In this document: piece by piece, positions 43,241-52,958 of the stretch | How positions within the stretch are numbered: the stretch's first letter is position 1 | Layout of the letters: each line of letters starts with the position of its first letter | From: Dinochytrium kinnereticum | Taxonomy: Eukaryota > Chytridiomycota > Chytridiomycetes > Chytridiales > Chytridiaceae | Length of the DNA: 64,000 bases | Direction of reading: 5' to 3' | Assembly (NCBI GenBank): GCA_027604005.1 | Contig: JADGJT010000002.1 | Span: forward strand, 62,001-126,000 | Notes under the pieces: generated by a model | Databases searched by the model: none | The model's input: the letters and a program-made list of their open reading frames with translations, nothing else | What the model was told of the DNA's origin: nothing | Program-made: the position numbers and the translations under genes

Positions 43241-44363
43241 TTAGAGGGACATGAAAAGAAGGATGACGATGCAGATAACAGCGTAAATAACCAGCCGCTT
43301 AGTGGTGAACCAGCGTCCTCGTGGTATCGTCCTTTATGAATACATATTAGATCTAGGTTTATAAATAATTTAGCTTACCAAGTGCACCGAAGACGCGATT
43401 GGCTCTTTTCTCCATATTTATCATCATCGCCATCTCTCCATGTAGCAGATGGTACCTTACTAGCCGCTTTCTTCGAACCTGTAAAGACAAGAGGTCAATG
43501 ACAAATAAGCAAATATAACTCTCACCACTATCTGTCAATATTGTGTCTGGTCGTGAGATATTTCGAGAAGAGCCTATACTATCCCCCGTTATATTTACTT
43601 GTACATGACCACCAGGAGGCCCTGATCCATTCACAAGCAGTTTCGTTGTGGCTGTTGAAGCGTCGTTATCATTGGGGGTGGAGGGCACATTGAAAGTTGA
43701 TGACGATAAACTATCAGCCGCCAGGGGATGGACACCATGATCCAGAGCCTAATTCGCAGCCTAAATATCACAGTCGAGGCAACGTTTCTTACATTCATGG
43801 ATTTCTTGGGCATGATATTCTGTGCCCATTTTGAATTCGCGAAAGCTATCCTTATTGATTCTGCGATGCTTGAAGTAACATTTTCTTGAGGCAGAATGGG
43901 GGCCTAATTAAATCAACGAATCTTCTTAAATATTTCAGCACTTACATTACATATCGGACACGCGTATCCTGCTGGGGCTGTGTGGGCAGGTAACCGTGAG
44001 CAAACATCATCAATGCAAGAAGCATGGAATATATCTAAATCATGTGTGAGCATGGCCAAACGCAAGCATCCGACCTAGACAGCACAGCCTGATCAATCCC
44101 TGATCCAGAGATTTATTGCATATGGTGCAAACCGGGTCGTAATCACTGTCTTGTAGCCATTGGAGGTAGGAACGGACTGGACAAAAATTACTAATGCCCC
44201 TTCAAGTCTTTCACTCTCACCTATGCACTGGGAAGAGTTGAGAAGGAGATAATTTTGATGTGGATACCTTTGAATGATCCGTAACAATGCACTTTTCGCA
44301 CACGTTCTTTCGATGCTCAAAGCAGAATAGATTTGTTACTGCTCGGCATTTGCAAAGGCCCAT
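43241..44363 (-). CDS. ZFPL1: ZFPL1 homolog (Golgi B-box/RING membrane protein)
   Basis: Cis-Golgi membrane protein with B-box and RING-like zinc fingers. Nine exons (44268-44363, 44221-44227, 44075-44176, 43946-44034, 43793-43903, 43526-43748, 43379-43478, 43241-43331) close at 272 residues; the second is a 7-nt micro-exon. The protein starts [20 protein letters not shown], then [69 protein letters not shown], and ends with a transmembrane helix [17 protein letters not shown]. The micro-exon TGCATAG supplies the conserved Cys-Ile and one base of Val; without it the B-box breaks. The listed exons number eight in the coding part. Confidence 0.93.
44221..44227 (-). other. 7-nt micro-exon of ZFPL1
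   Basis: TGCATAG on the minus strand, preceded by TTCCCAG and followed by GTGAGA. It is required to join the flanking exons in frame and encodes the Cys-Ile of the conserved CIVRSYLQW segment. Confidence 0.85.
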
Positions 44364-44726
44364 TGCTCCAAGTTCTGTTCGATGAGTGTAACACTCCGTA
44401 GTTTATACCACCAAAACTGATTGTTGACGTCTATGTGAGGAGGCGATGCTTACCTTGGGCTGTTATGGGATTCAATGTGCATACAGCAGAGAGAAACTGA
44501 ATTGCAGTTCCCGCACATCTTCGATGCATGGACGTTTTATTTCAAACTGGAGAGGGGTTTTTTTTGTTGAAGATAGGAAAATGTTAGAAAGAGGACCTTT
44601 ACTGGAAGAGCCAGATGCCGTGACGATAACATTAGAGCATAGAGTCAAACTGACAGGATTGGGGAAGAATGACAAGAATCAACTCAAGTACCAGTATTCA
44701 CAAACTTCCTGAGGTAGAAATAAATC
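44364..44726. promoter_or_regulatory. divergent promoter of ZFPL1 and MEMO1
   Basis: A 363-bp divergent interval. It contains a short open frame at 44446-44712 on the plus strand with no conserved features, judged non-coding. No repeat stands out. Confidence 0.4.
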
Positions 44727-45839
44727 ATGGTTGCCCGACGTGCCACACATGCAGGCAGCTGGTACTCAGCCTCCGGTTTGAGCATGATATCTTCCAGCCA
44801 AAGTAACGTGCATAAAGGCTCAACTTTGAACAAGGATCTGAAAGGCTGGCTTGAGGAAGTTCCATCGTCCTTGAGTCTTGGAATGAGCTCTATCAATGTT
44901 CCAAATTCTGGCGTCAAAGCAGTTATTGCGCCGTAAGGCAAGGCGTTGATGTCTTATTAATCAAAATATTAGACATGCGGGATACTCTTACAGTGGTCCA
45001 ACAGCAGCTTATGCATATAAATGCATTGATCCGGCTCGTATTGAAAGAGTGTTCATATTGGGGCCATCTCATCACGTTTATTTGGATGGATGTGCACTTT
45101 CAATTTGCGATGAATATGAAACGCCTCTTGGCAATCTGAAGCTGGATCCTGAAGGTTTTTGAAAGGCCATTTGAATTTGCATTTGACTTCTCTTAGTAAC
45201 TTCATCTTTGAGAGAAACTGGTCTTTTCGGTGAAATGTCTATTGAAACCGACGAAGACGAACACAGCATTGAAATGCATCTGCCGTTTCTTATTTCGGCC
45301 TTGAAGGCGTAATGAAATTTGATCTGAGATTTATTAACCAGGTTAGGAAAGCTGGAAAAGTTCGGATAGTTCCTATTCTTGTTGGAAGTCTTTCTCCCGC
45401 GAAAGAAAAGATGTATGGAGAAGTACTCTCCCCGTACCTTCAGGATGACGGGAATTTCTTCATAATTTCATCCGACTTTTGCCACTGGGGCAGTCGATTT
45501 AACTACACGCCAAAGCCAAAAGACGAACAAAACTTTTATGAGTTTATTCAAAATTTGGATCACGAGGGAATGGAGCTAATTGAGAAAGGCGAGCCAGGAG
45601 CCTTCACATCCTATCTTAAGCGAACGCGCAATACAATTTGCGGTCGTCATCCTATCGGCGTATTCCTTCACGCTTTTCAAGTCTATTGTAACAAATCGTT
45701 ATCGGTATCGACCGGAAAGTTAAGGGGTCCACCACGTATCAAGTTTATACAATATGCGCAATCTAGCAAAGTAAAGACATCTCGCGAGAGCTCTGTGAGT
45801 TATGCTTCTGCGATCGTCTATACTGAAAATGAACAATGA
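44727..45839 (+). CDS. MEMO1: MEMO1 family protein
   Basis: Conserved metal-dependent, nonheme dioxygenase-like protein; animal MEMO1 affects cell motility and metal/redox handling, yeast Mho1 is its homolog. Exons 44727-44932, 44973-45154, 45197-45308 and 45347-45839 give 330 residues, slightly longer than usual. It begins [17 protein letters not shown], then [80 protein letters not shown] and GRHPIGVFL. The histidines of the metal site (APHAG, SIEMH, DFCHWG) are all present. The acceptor at 45346 was chosen over one 5 nt upstream to keep [10 protein letters not shown] in frame. Confidence 0.95.
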
Positions 45840-45843
45840 ATCG

Positions 45844-47621
45844 TCATGCGAGAACACTTCTCATCAGATACTGCAGTTTATCAGCATACAAATTTAAGAA
45901 ATTATTTTCAACCTGTTGCATTCGGTGTTTTGATGTTTCTTGAATTTTTTCTCCAACGTCTGGATGCAACTTAGTAAGTCTCAAAAAATCTTCACCAGTC
46001 AGCTCAAAAGTTGAGCAGGTAGTTCTTGCTCTTATAGAGGCGGTTCGTGGTACTTTTTCTAGCAGCGAGACCTCTCCAAAATAAGACGATGGTTCCACAC
46101 AACTATCAACAACCTCACCGAACTTTCAATTAGAATAAATCTAATGGGCAAATTTACCTCTGATATGACATCCGCTTCTCCCGCCCCAAGGAAAAACATG
46201 CTATTTGCCAGGTCTCCACACTTGATTATGAATGAATTGGGTTCCCATGTTTTTCTAACCATGCAGACAGCTAATTCCCTAATAAATGCGCGATCACATC
46301 CTTTAAAAAGATCGACCTTTGTCATTGTAGACTTTTTCCCGTCAAATCCAACCAACCTTTAGCAAGCTTTGTTCCGAAACTTCAATATCAAACAAGTCTA
46401 GAGCGCATTCCGAAGCATCTTTGGTTTTTGCCTTAGATCTTTCTTCGAACAGTGCGTATCGCTCTTCAGCCACCTTTTCCAGCTTTGATTTCAAATCAGA
46501 GTAATTTTCCAGTACGGCATACAGATCTGTACGAGTAAGTTTGAGAAGATAGCAATCTTCTTTGGCGCGAATAGAAGCAGTCCTTTTCACATTCATTATG
46601 ACACCAACTTCTCCAAATACGGAACCTGAAACGATCTCCGCATGCACATCCCCGAGAGCGTCGATAACGAGGACGTTTCCTTTTACAATAAAGTAAATCG
46701 AGTCCGACTCATCATCAAGGTAGATGATATTTGAGCCCTTCTCATAAACTTTGGAAGTTATAGTTACAGCTAGCTCGTCTATGAAGGCTTCCGATGCATC
46801 AGCAAAGAAGGAAACCTATCTATTTAGTGGACAGGGGATGGTCGTTACTACCTTTTTGAGATCCATTCTGGCGATATCTCCTACGAATTCTCCTCCAAAG
46901 TGATCCACGGAGTCGGCATACTTTTGCTTTTTCCACCACGCTTCTTTGGAGTTAGAGCATTCCAATAGTTTCTCTCTCAATTCCTCGTGTCCCGCAACAG
47001 CTTCTTCAATTTTCTGCTTTGTTAAAACCAGTAATTCACAGTCTGTTTGAGATATTACTGAGGCAGTTCGGTGAGGACTGAACACTTGATCGAAAAAAAG
47101 AGGGACTTAGCGCACTTCTTCATAACCATTCTCTTACATATGCCAAGCTCCCCAAAAAATGAACCTGACTCCAGAAGTGATACCACAACGTTATCATTAA
47201 CGACAGCAACTTTTCCGCTTATTAAGAAAAACATTTCGGCGCCTTCGTCCCCCTTTGTGATAATTGTTTGACCTGCTCCCCTTCTCAGTTCATAGGTATT
47301 TGAGGCCAGGCGATGCAACACTGGTTCCGGATAACTCGAAAATAATATGAAAGACTTAAGTATAGAAATCGTTTGCTGGTAGGCATCACTCGGGGCAATA
47401 TCCTGTCGAGAGAGACGGTTTTCATTTGACGCTGGTGAATGAGAAGGTGATTGCACAGGCGAAGGCTTCGATGTGCGATACGCGCCCTTACGAATTCCTT
47501 CAAGGCTATTGATGTCCCTGATATATCCCTTGAGACTTCCTATAGCAGTGGTGTTCTTCGCCATAGCAGCTCGCAGGGATTTCTCCATCTGTCGCAAGAT
47601 GTCTGGGTGATTCTGTGACAT
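45844..47621 (-). CDS. protein with three cyclic-nucleotide-binding domains
   Basis: Five exons (47138-47621, 46852-47084, 46357-46815, 46158-46316, 45844-46113) give 534 residues. Three cNMP-binding folds run in tandem, each with a phosphate-binding-cassette-like motif: FFGELGILFSPHRTASV, VFGEVGVIMNVKRTASI and YFGEVSLLEKVPRTASI, all keeping the Glu and Arg that contact cAMP/cGMP. Each fold is preceded by its beta strands (QTIITKGDEGAEMFFLISGK; KGSNIIYLDDESDSIYFIVK; NSFIIKCGDLANSMFFLGAG). No kinase, channel or GEF domain is present, and the N-terminal 90 residues lack a PKA-type inhibitor site that I can identify. A cyclic-nucleotide sensor or regulatory subunit is inferred. Its stop codon is 4 bp from that of MEMO1. 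Confidence 0.85.
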
Positions 47622-47688
47622 TTCTGAATGAAGGTGACAACTCGGTGTTGTACAGACCTCAAAAAAAAAAAAAGAAGGAACGAAACCC

Positions 47689-49304
47689 ATGCAACAGCAG
47701 TCTTTCACCGACCTTGGCCTTGATCCCTGGTTGAGCGCATCGCTCGCTGCTTTATCCATCACAAAGCCTACGGAAGTCCAGCGAGCATGCATTCCACAGG
47801 CATTGAAGGGTCTGTCTAATGCGTTTGGTTCTCATTAATCCCATTTTGTCTTTAGGAAAGGACATAATTGGAGTGGCAAAGACCGGGTCAGGGAAAACTG
47901 CAGCTTTTGCACTTCCCGTCATTCAGAAGTTGGCAGAGGAGCCATACGGTGTTTTTGCCCTGGTTCTTACACCGACCAGGTTGGTAAATTACCATCGGTC
48001 TCATTTTAACCTTTGGCAGGGAGTTAGCTTTTCAGATAGCAGAACAATTTAGAGCTCTTGGGTCATCTTTAAACCTTCGTCAATCCGTAGTTGTTGGAGG
48101 AACTGGTTTGCTCATTTGGTTTTAGTCCTTTTACTCATATCCCCAGATATGATTTCTCAAGCCTTAGAGTTGTCCAAGAAACCTCATGTGGTAGTCGCTA
48201 CTCCTGGACGTCTGGCAGACCATATTCGCAGTACAATGGAGAAATCAATATTTAGGAAGCTTCGGTTCCTTGTTAGTTGTTGAAATAGAAGACCGCAGAT
48301 GTTAAGAATCTAGGTTTTAGACGAAGTCGATCGGCTCCTCGATGAATCTTTCAGTGACGATTTAGAGACCATCCTCAGCATATTACCACCCTCCCGCCAA
48401 ACCTTGCTTTTTACTGCCACCTTGACCCGAGCAATCGAAACCTTCCAGCTTTCCACTGTAGGCGAGCCACCCTTCATACACCGAAACTCTGCAGGGTAAG
48501 ATTAACACCGAGATTACTTTTATTTAAAAAGTTCCAGATACGAAACCGTTGAGAACTTAGATCAGTATTACCTTTTGGTTCCATCGGCTGTGCGGGATGC
48601 ATATCTTCTGCATTTAATTCGAAATGAATTTGCCGATAAAACCGTTATTCTATTCACGGGGCGGTGTCGGACATGCGAGCGCTTGCGATTGATGTTCCAA
48701 GAACTCGATGTTCGCTCTACAGCTTTACATTCAAATATGTCTCAAAGTGATCGACTTGGCTCCATAGCTAAGTTCAAGGGCAGAATTGTGAATATTCTTT
48801 TGGCAACTGATGTCGGATCAAGGTAACAACTTACCTTTGAAAACTTAACAAACCCTGTTTAGAGGGCTTGATATCCCTTCGGTGGATGTTGTCCTCAACT
48901 ATGATTTGCCAGCTGACGCTGCTGATTACGTCCATCGCGTTGGTCGTACAGCCCGCGCTGGTCGTGGAGGAAGATCGATCTCGCTGGTAACGGAGAATGA
49001 TGTCTCTATTTTGAAAAACATTGAAACAACTATCAGTGAGCGGATAAGTCAGTTCTGCTCTGTCCTTAACTGCTTTACAGAAAAACGCGTCGATGAGATT
49101 GAAGTTGAGGAAGACCCAGTGCTGGACTTGTTGAATGAAGTTGGACTTGCTAAGCGAGTCGCTAACATGGTAGGACATAGTTTACAAAGTAGTTTAATAG
49201 GTTGCTAGCGACTGCTTGAAATGAAATTTGGTGAAAAGAAAAACAAGAATGAGACCAAGAAACGTTTGCTGCAGCGAGCCTCAAAACCAAATAAAAACAT
49301 GTAG
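47689..49304 (+). CDS. DBP8: DEAD-box RNA helicase Dbp8/DDX49
   Basis: Nucleolar RNA helicase of 40S ribosome assembly. Nine exons (47689-47809, 47856-47979, 48020-48105, 48147-48271, 48314-48495, 48538-48822, 48863-49035, 49081-49169, 49209-49304) give 426 residues. Motifs in order: Q-motif region with [21 protein letters not shown], Ia PTREL, Ib ATPGRL, II DEVD in place of [67 protein letters not shown] and the TGR(C)RTC motif IV are typical of the DDX49/Dbp8 group. The basic C-terminus [20 protein letters not shown] fits. It is divergent to the cNMP-binding gene, with 67 bp between ATGs. Confidence 0.94.
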
Positions 49305-49602
49305 ATATCCTTTTGGGAATACGTAATAGAAGCTTTTAAGCCAGAAAGCTGAACCAAAATCTTTATTAATATATTCTGTATGGCGTTCATGCATCAACCA
49401 CTATGCACTGAATTCCATCTGAAAGCAATCAATCATTACGACCTCGCCATGAACATATTATAGCAAAGACAAAAGGCATGCAGCAAGCCAAGTGTTGATA
49501 TTTTTATTTTTAAGTTGCATGACCACAGTACAGGGGTGACACGATCTTGTTCGACCCAGTTCTGACGTACCTTGCCAAACCTCACTGAGTTGCAACGCAG
49601 AA

Positions 49603-50432
49603 ATGGAGGCGATCAAAATCGACCCTGGACGCTACCATGACCTCTTCGCCATCATCAAGGGCTTCCGTAATGGCGCTGTTTACGGTGCAAAGATCCGTTT
49701 TCCTCATGCCCTGGTCATGACCTTTCTCTTCCGAGGGGGCACGTATGTGCCCATGTGATCAAAATTGAAACATCAACTAACACCCATCTGACCTTATTAA
49801 GTCTTGCAGAGAAGTTTCGATTCATCTTCAAGGCTACGTATCAGCATAGCAGAAACCTTGCCCTTTTTGTTACCATTTATAAATCTCTTATGGCCGCTCT
49901 CCGTCATTTGAAAGGAAAGGAGGACGATGCAGATGCCTTTGTCGCTGGTCTCGTCGGTGGCTACATTATTTTCGGGAAGGACAATAATATCAACCAGCAG
50001 GTCTGAGATAAACCTAAAGCCGTAATATTCACGATTCTTTTTCCTTCTTCTTTTTTTTTTTTTTTTTTTTTTTTTNNNNNNNNNNACCTTTCATTCCTTC
50101 ATAGATTGTTCTGTACTTGTTTTCACGTATCATGATGGGTATCGCCAAACTCAGCGTCAAAAAGGGTGTCATTCCTCAGCCACCTCATGCATTCCCAATC
50201 TTCGCTGCTGTTGTTTGGGGTACGCTTTTTTGGCACTAGATTTATTCTAACGGAAATAGGCATTGTTATGTGGCTCTTCAGGAAGGAAAGAGACGTTTTG
50301 CAAGGTTCCCTTCAGGCATCCATGCAGTACCTCTATAATGATAGGTGAGGTATTTCTTTTTATCGAATCTCTAACACCCTTCCCAGCGAGGTCTTCTCAA
50401 ATCTCCGAAACTGGCTCTGGCACAACCGATAG
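49603..50432 (+). CDS. PXMP4: PXMP4/PMP24 peroxisomal membrane protein
   Basis: Multi-pass peroxisomal membrane protein of the Tim17/22/23-related superfamily. Exons 49603-49742, 49802-50000, 50105-50219, 50260-50344 and 50387-50432 give 194 residues. Signatures: GFRNGAVYGAKIRFPHALVM, EKFRFIFKATYQHSRNLA, AFVAGLVGGYIIFG, NNINQQIVLYLFSRIMMGIA, VIPQPPHAFPIFAAVVWG, IVMWLF and LQASMQYLYND. The second intron contains a long T-run and a 10-N gap at 50076-50085, so that intron's true length is unknown, but the coding exons are complete. Confidence 0.92.
50076..50085. other. assembly gap (10 N) after a poly-T run
   Basis: Ten Ns follow a run of about 25 T (50051-50075) inside the second intron of the PXMP4 gene. 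The homopolymer probably caused the assembly break. Confidence 0.97.
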
Positions 50433-50508
50433 CATGGAATGGCATATACAAATGAAGGAAGAAAAAATAGAATAAAGGATTTTTCCACAACCTTTCGTAT
50501 AAATTATT

Positions 50509-52710
50509 TTAAAAAACTTGCCTTGCGGCTGTAAATCTCGCAGTTAACCTTGCCACATGCTTCTCTGCGATAGCCACAGAAGCTCCCTTCACGCCGTCCA
50601 AGGTTAAGGAGAATTGATCAGTCTGTTCTGAATGAATTGCATTGGTCGTGTCTGGATAATATGTTAGTAGTCAAGAAGGCGCTAGCAACAAACCATTCAG
50701 TTTGTGGGATGCAATTGATGTTCCAAAAGAACCCTCTGGAACTAACCAAATTAGTAGTGTATTAAACTATAGGCGTACTATGTATACTATCTAAATGGTC
50801 TTCGTGAACAAATGAGGCTAATAAGGATTTCCTGCCGTGATGCTCGGTCAACACTTTCTTGGGGCATGCTCCTGAGTCATCACCCAAATCCTCTAGCGGT
50901 AGGGTTCGCTTTTCACGTTTCTTAAAAAACCGACTCGTTCCTGCCGTCGTCTCATACCCAGAATCCACTCGATGCAGAGATAGGCTCTGTGGAGCGTTTT
51001 CAGCGCTGTATTTTAACGGGTTTGGTTTCTCTGCAGAAGCAAAGTCAATGCAAGGAAAAGATGCTGACTCCAACCTCCATAGATTACAGCATCCTTGCAA
51101 CTCTGCAACGAACTCGAAGGGATATTTTCTTTTCTGAAAAATGGAACGTTTGCCTTATTTTCAGCCTTCGCATGCAGGATAGACAAAATATTGTTGGTTT
51201 TTTCTAATAAGGAAAAAATTAATTGGCTCAAGAATCAATCACTATAAACTACCTTGCAATAAAGAATTAGCAATCTTTGCAGCACTCGCGTCATCCACTT
51301 TCTTAGAGTAGTCGGAGGAAGAAAAGTCTATTTTCCAGACTGGATCAACTACTCCGGTTGCAACAAGTTTTGCGATGCTAGGATCAATGTCTCTAAAACT
51401 CTATCAGAGAAGGTCTTAACCATGGTCTTACGGCCCAAGGAAGTCATACGGCAATGATGGATCCAATCCATCAGATAATGGATTCAAATGTACTAGTTCA
51501 CCGAGGTCAACGTCAAACACACGTTGATGAAGGAAAGTCATATCAGCCTTTCGAAATTCCTCTTCATAGCTGTCATGTACTTTGGGTGCATTTATCACTT
51601 TACCCCATTTTTTCCAGTTCTTTATGACCTAATTAATTTTAGATAGCAATTATGTTAAATCCAATTTACCCTTTCCCCTGTTCTGTATTCAGAGACAGCC
51701 GCAAATGCCTTTTTAAGGCCAACGCCTTTAAGTGAGGGTAGATAATCGCAGCCTGACAGGATACAAGCGTGACGGAACTCCCTCAGGCTCCATCCTCGTT
51801 TAAAAGCAGGTATCTTCCCAAAGTCTGCTGCGTTGATTTCAACTGCGCTACCATTCATGTCAAGCTTCACAATAACCTAGATAACATGAAATTAGTGAAA
51901 AGGCAGGTGAAACGGGTTTACCTTTTGGCAACCAAACACCAGAAGATCAGAATCTTCAGTAAGAACTGCTGAAACCTTCTTCATTTTTTCCATGTATGCC
52001 AGTTGCGCATCCGCCTCATAGGGTGCCACGACATATTTAATGTTTTCCTTCTGAAGAGCCTATTGTCCAGCAAGATAAGACGATGCACACAAAATTAGGA
52101 TGAAACCTTAATCAACTCATGAGCCATTGCCGGAGTAACATCCACACATTGTTGAAATATCTCGGTGGCCTTGGTTTTATTCCCTTTCTCCAACTCCTGC
52201 AGTCCTTGTGCCATCAAAGCTTTCCTCCTCCTTAAAAATTATTAGGAACGCGATGAGTGGTCCAGCAACCTTTTTCGGTCCGTCTCCGTGCAGCCCTTCA
52301 TCGGAAGGGCACCTGTAATGTCAGTTTTATCACATTTATAATTAAAAAAAACCTCCATCAAAGACCATGTAAGGTTCTACGCCATGCTTTCTCATTAGTC
52401 TAACATTTTTCAGGCAGTAGGAGACATATCTAAACCTGATCAAAACTTGTTACATCTCTCCTTAGTGCATACCCAGTAGTAGGCTTCCCGGTACAAAGAT
52501 CAAAGGCGCAAGAAAAGGCTCCTCGATGCAACCACACGTAAGTATCGACGGCAATGGTTGAGCCTAAATATGTCAGTTCTGAACAGCTCATAAGTTAAAC
52601 CATTGTAATTATTTAGATGCACTGGCTTAGCGATCGAGGCAAGGAACGGCAGGAGACCTTGAACACCCTGTAGGCATATAAGAGAATGCGAATGCCACTA
52701 ACCAAACCAT
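50509..52710 (-). CDS. EXO1: exonuclease 1 (XPG/RAD2 family)
   Basis: 5'-3' exonuclease and flap endonuclease for mismatch repair and end resection. Well-supported exons are 52708-52710, 52601-52667, 52473-52563, 52353-52429, 52270-52312, 52107-52230, 51922-52059, 51670-51876, 51432-51628 and 51253-51392. The protein reads MGVQGLLPFLASI, STIAVDTYVWLHRGAFSC, MVFDGGALPMKG, VAPYEADAQLAYM, AVLTEDSDLLVFGC and ACILSGCDYLPSLKGVGLKK, covering the N and I nuclease regions and helix-hairpin-helix. The start codon forms an exon by itself. Downstream, about 50762-51220 encodes a poorly conserved tail (VDSGYETTAG, SRFFKKREKRTLPLEDLG) and 50509 ends the frame with TARFTAARQVF; splice borders there are uncertain. 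The family-typical C-terminal half is shortened. Confidence 0.92.
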
Positions 52711-52958
52711 CGATTGAAAAGGAGATGCGTGTTCTGGTTTCCCGTGTCCAGACCAGTCCGAATAATGTTACACAATAGGAAAGGTATACAAGGAAAGGAA
52801 GGGAAACGGTCGGATGGTGCTTGTTGAGAAATATTAACGCGAGATTTCGCCCATATTTGCAGTCATCAAATGTAAATAAAGTGCACAATATACATTTTTC
52901 TTAAAGATAACGTCGCATACTTCTTCCGAAACAACCCCCAAAAAAATTGCACTGCAAC

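Noticed and set aside
48314..48340. DEVD in place of DEAD in the Dbp8 gene as a loss-of-function mutation
   Set aside because: Asp-Glu-Val-Asp is a known motif II form in the DDX49/Dbp8 group and all other motifs are intact.
50041..50075. T-run before the gap as a retroposon poly(A) tail
   Set aside because: No target-site duplication or element sequence is visible, and the run lies inside an intron of an intact gene.
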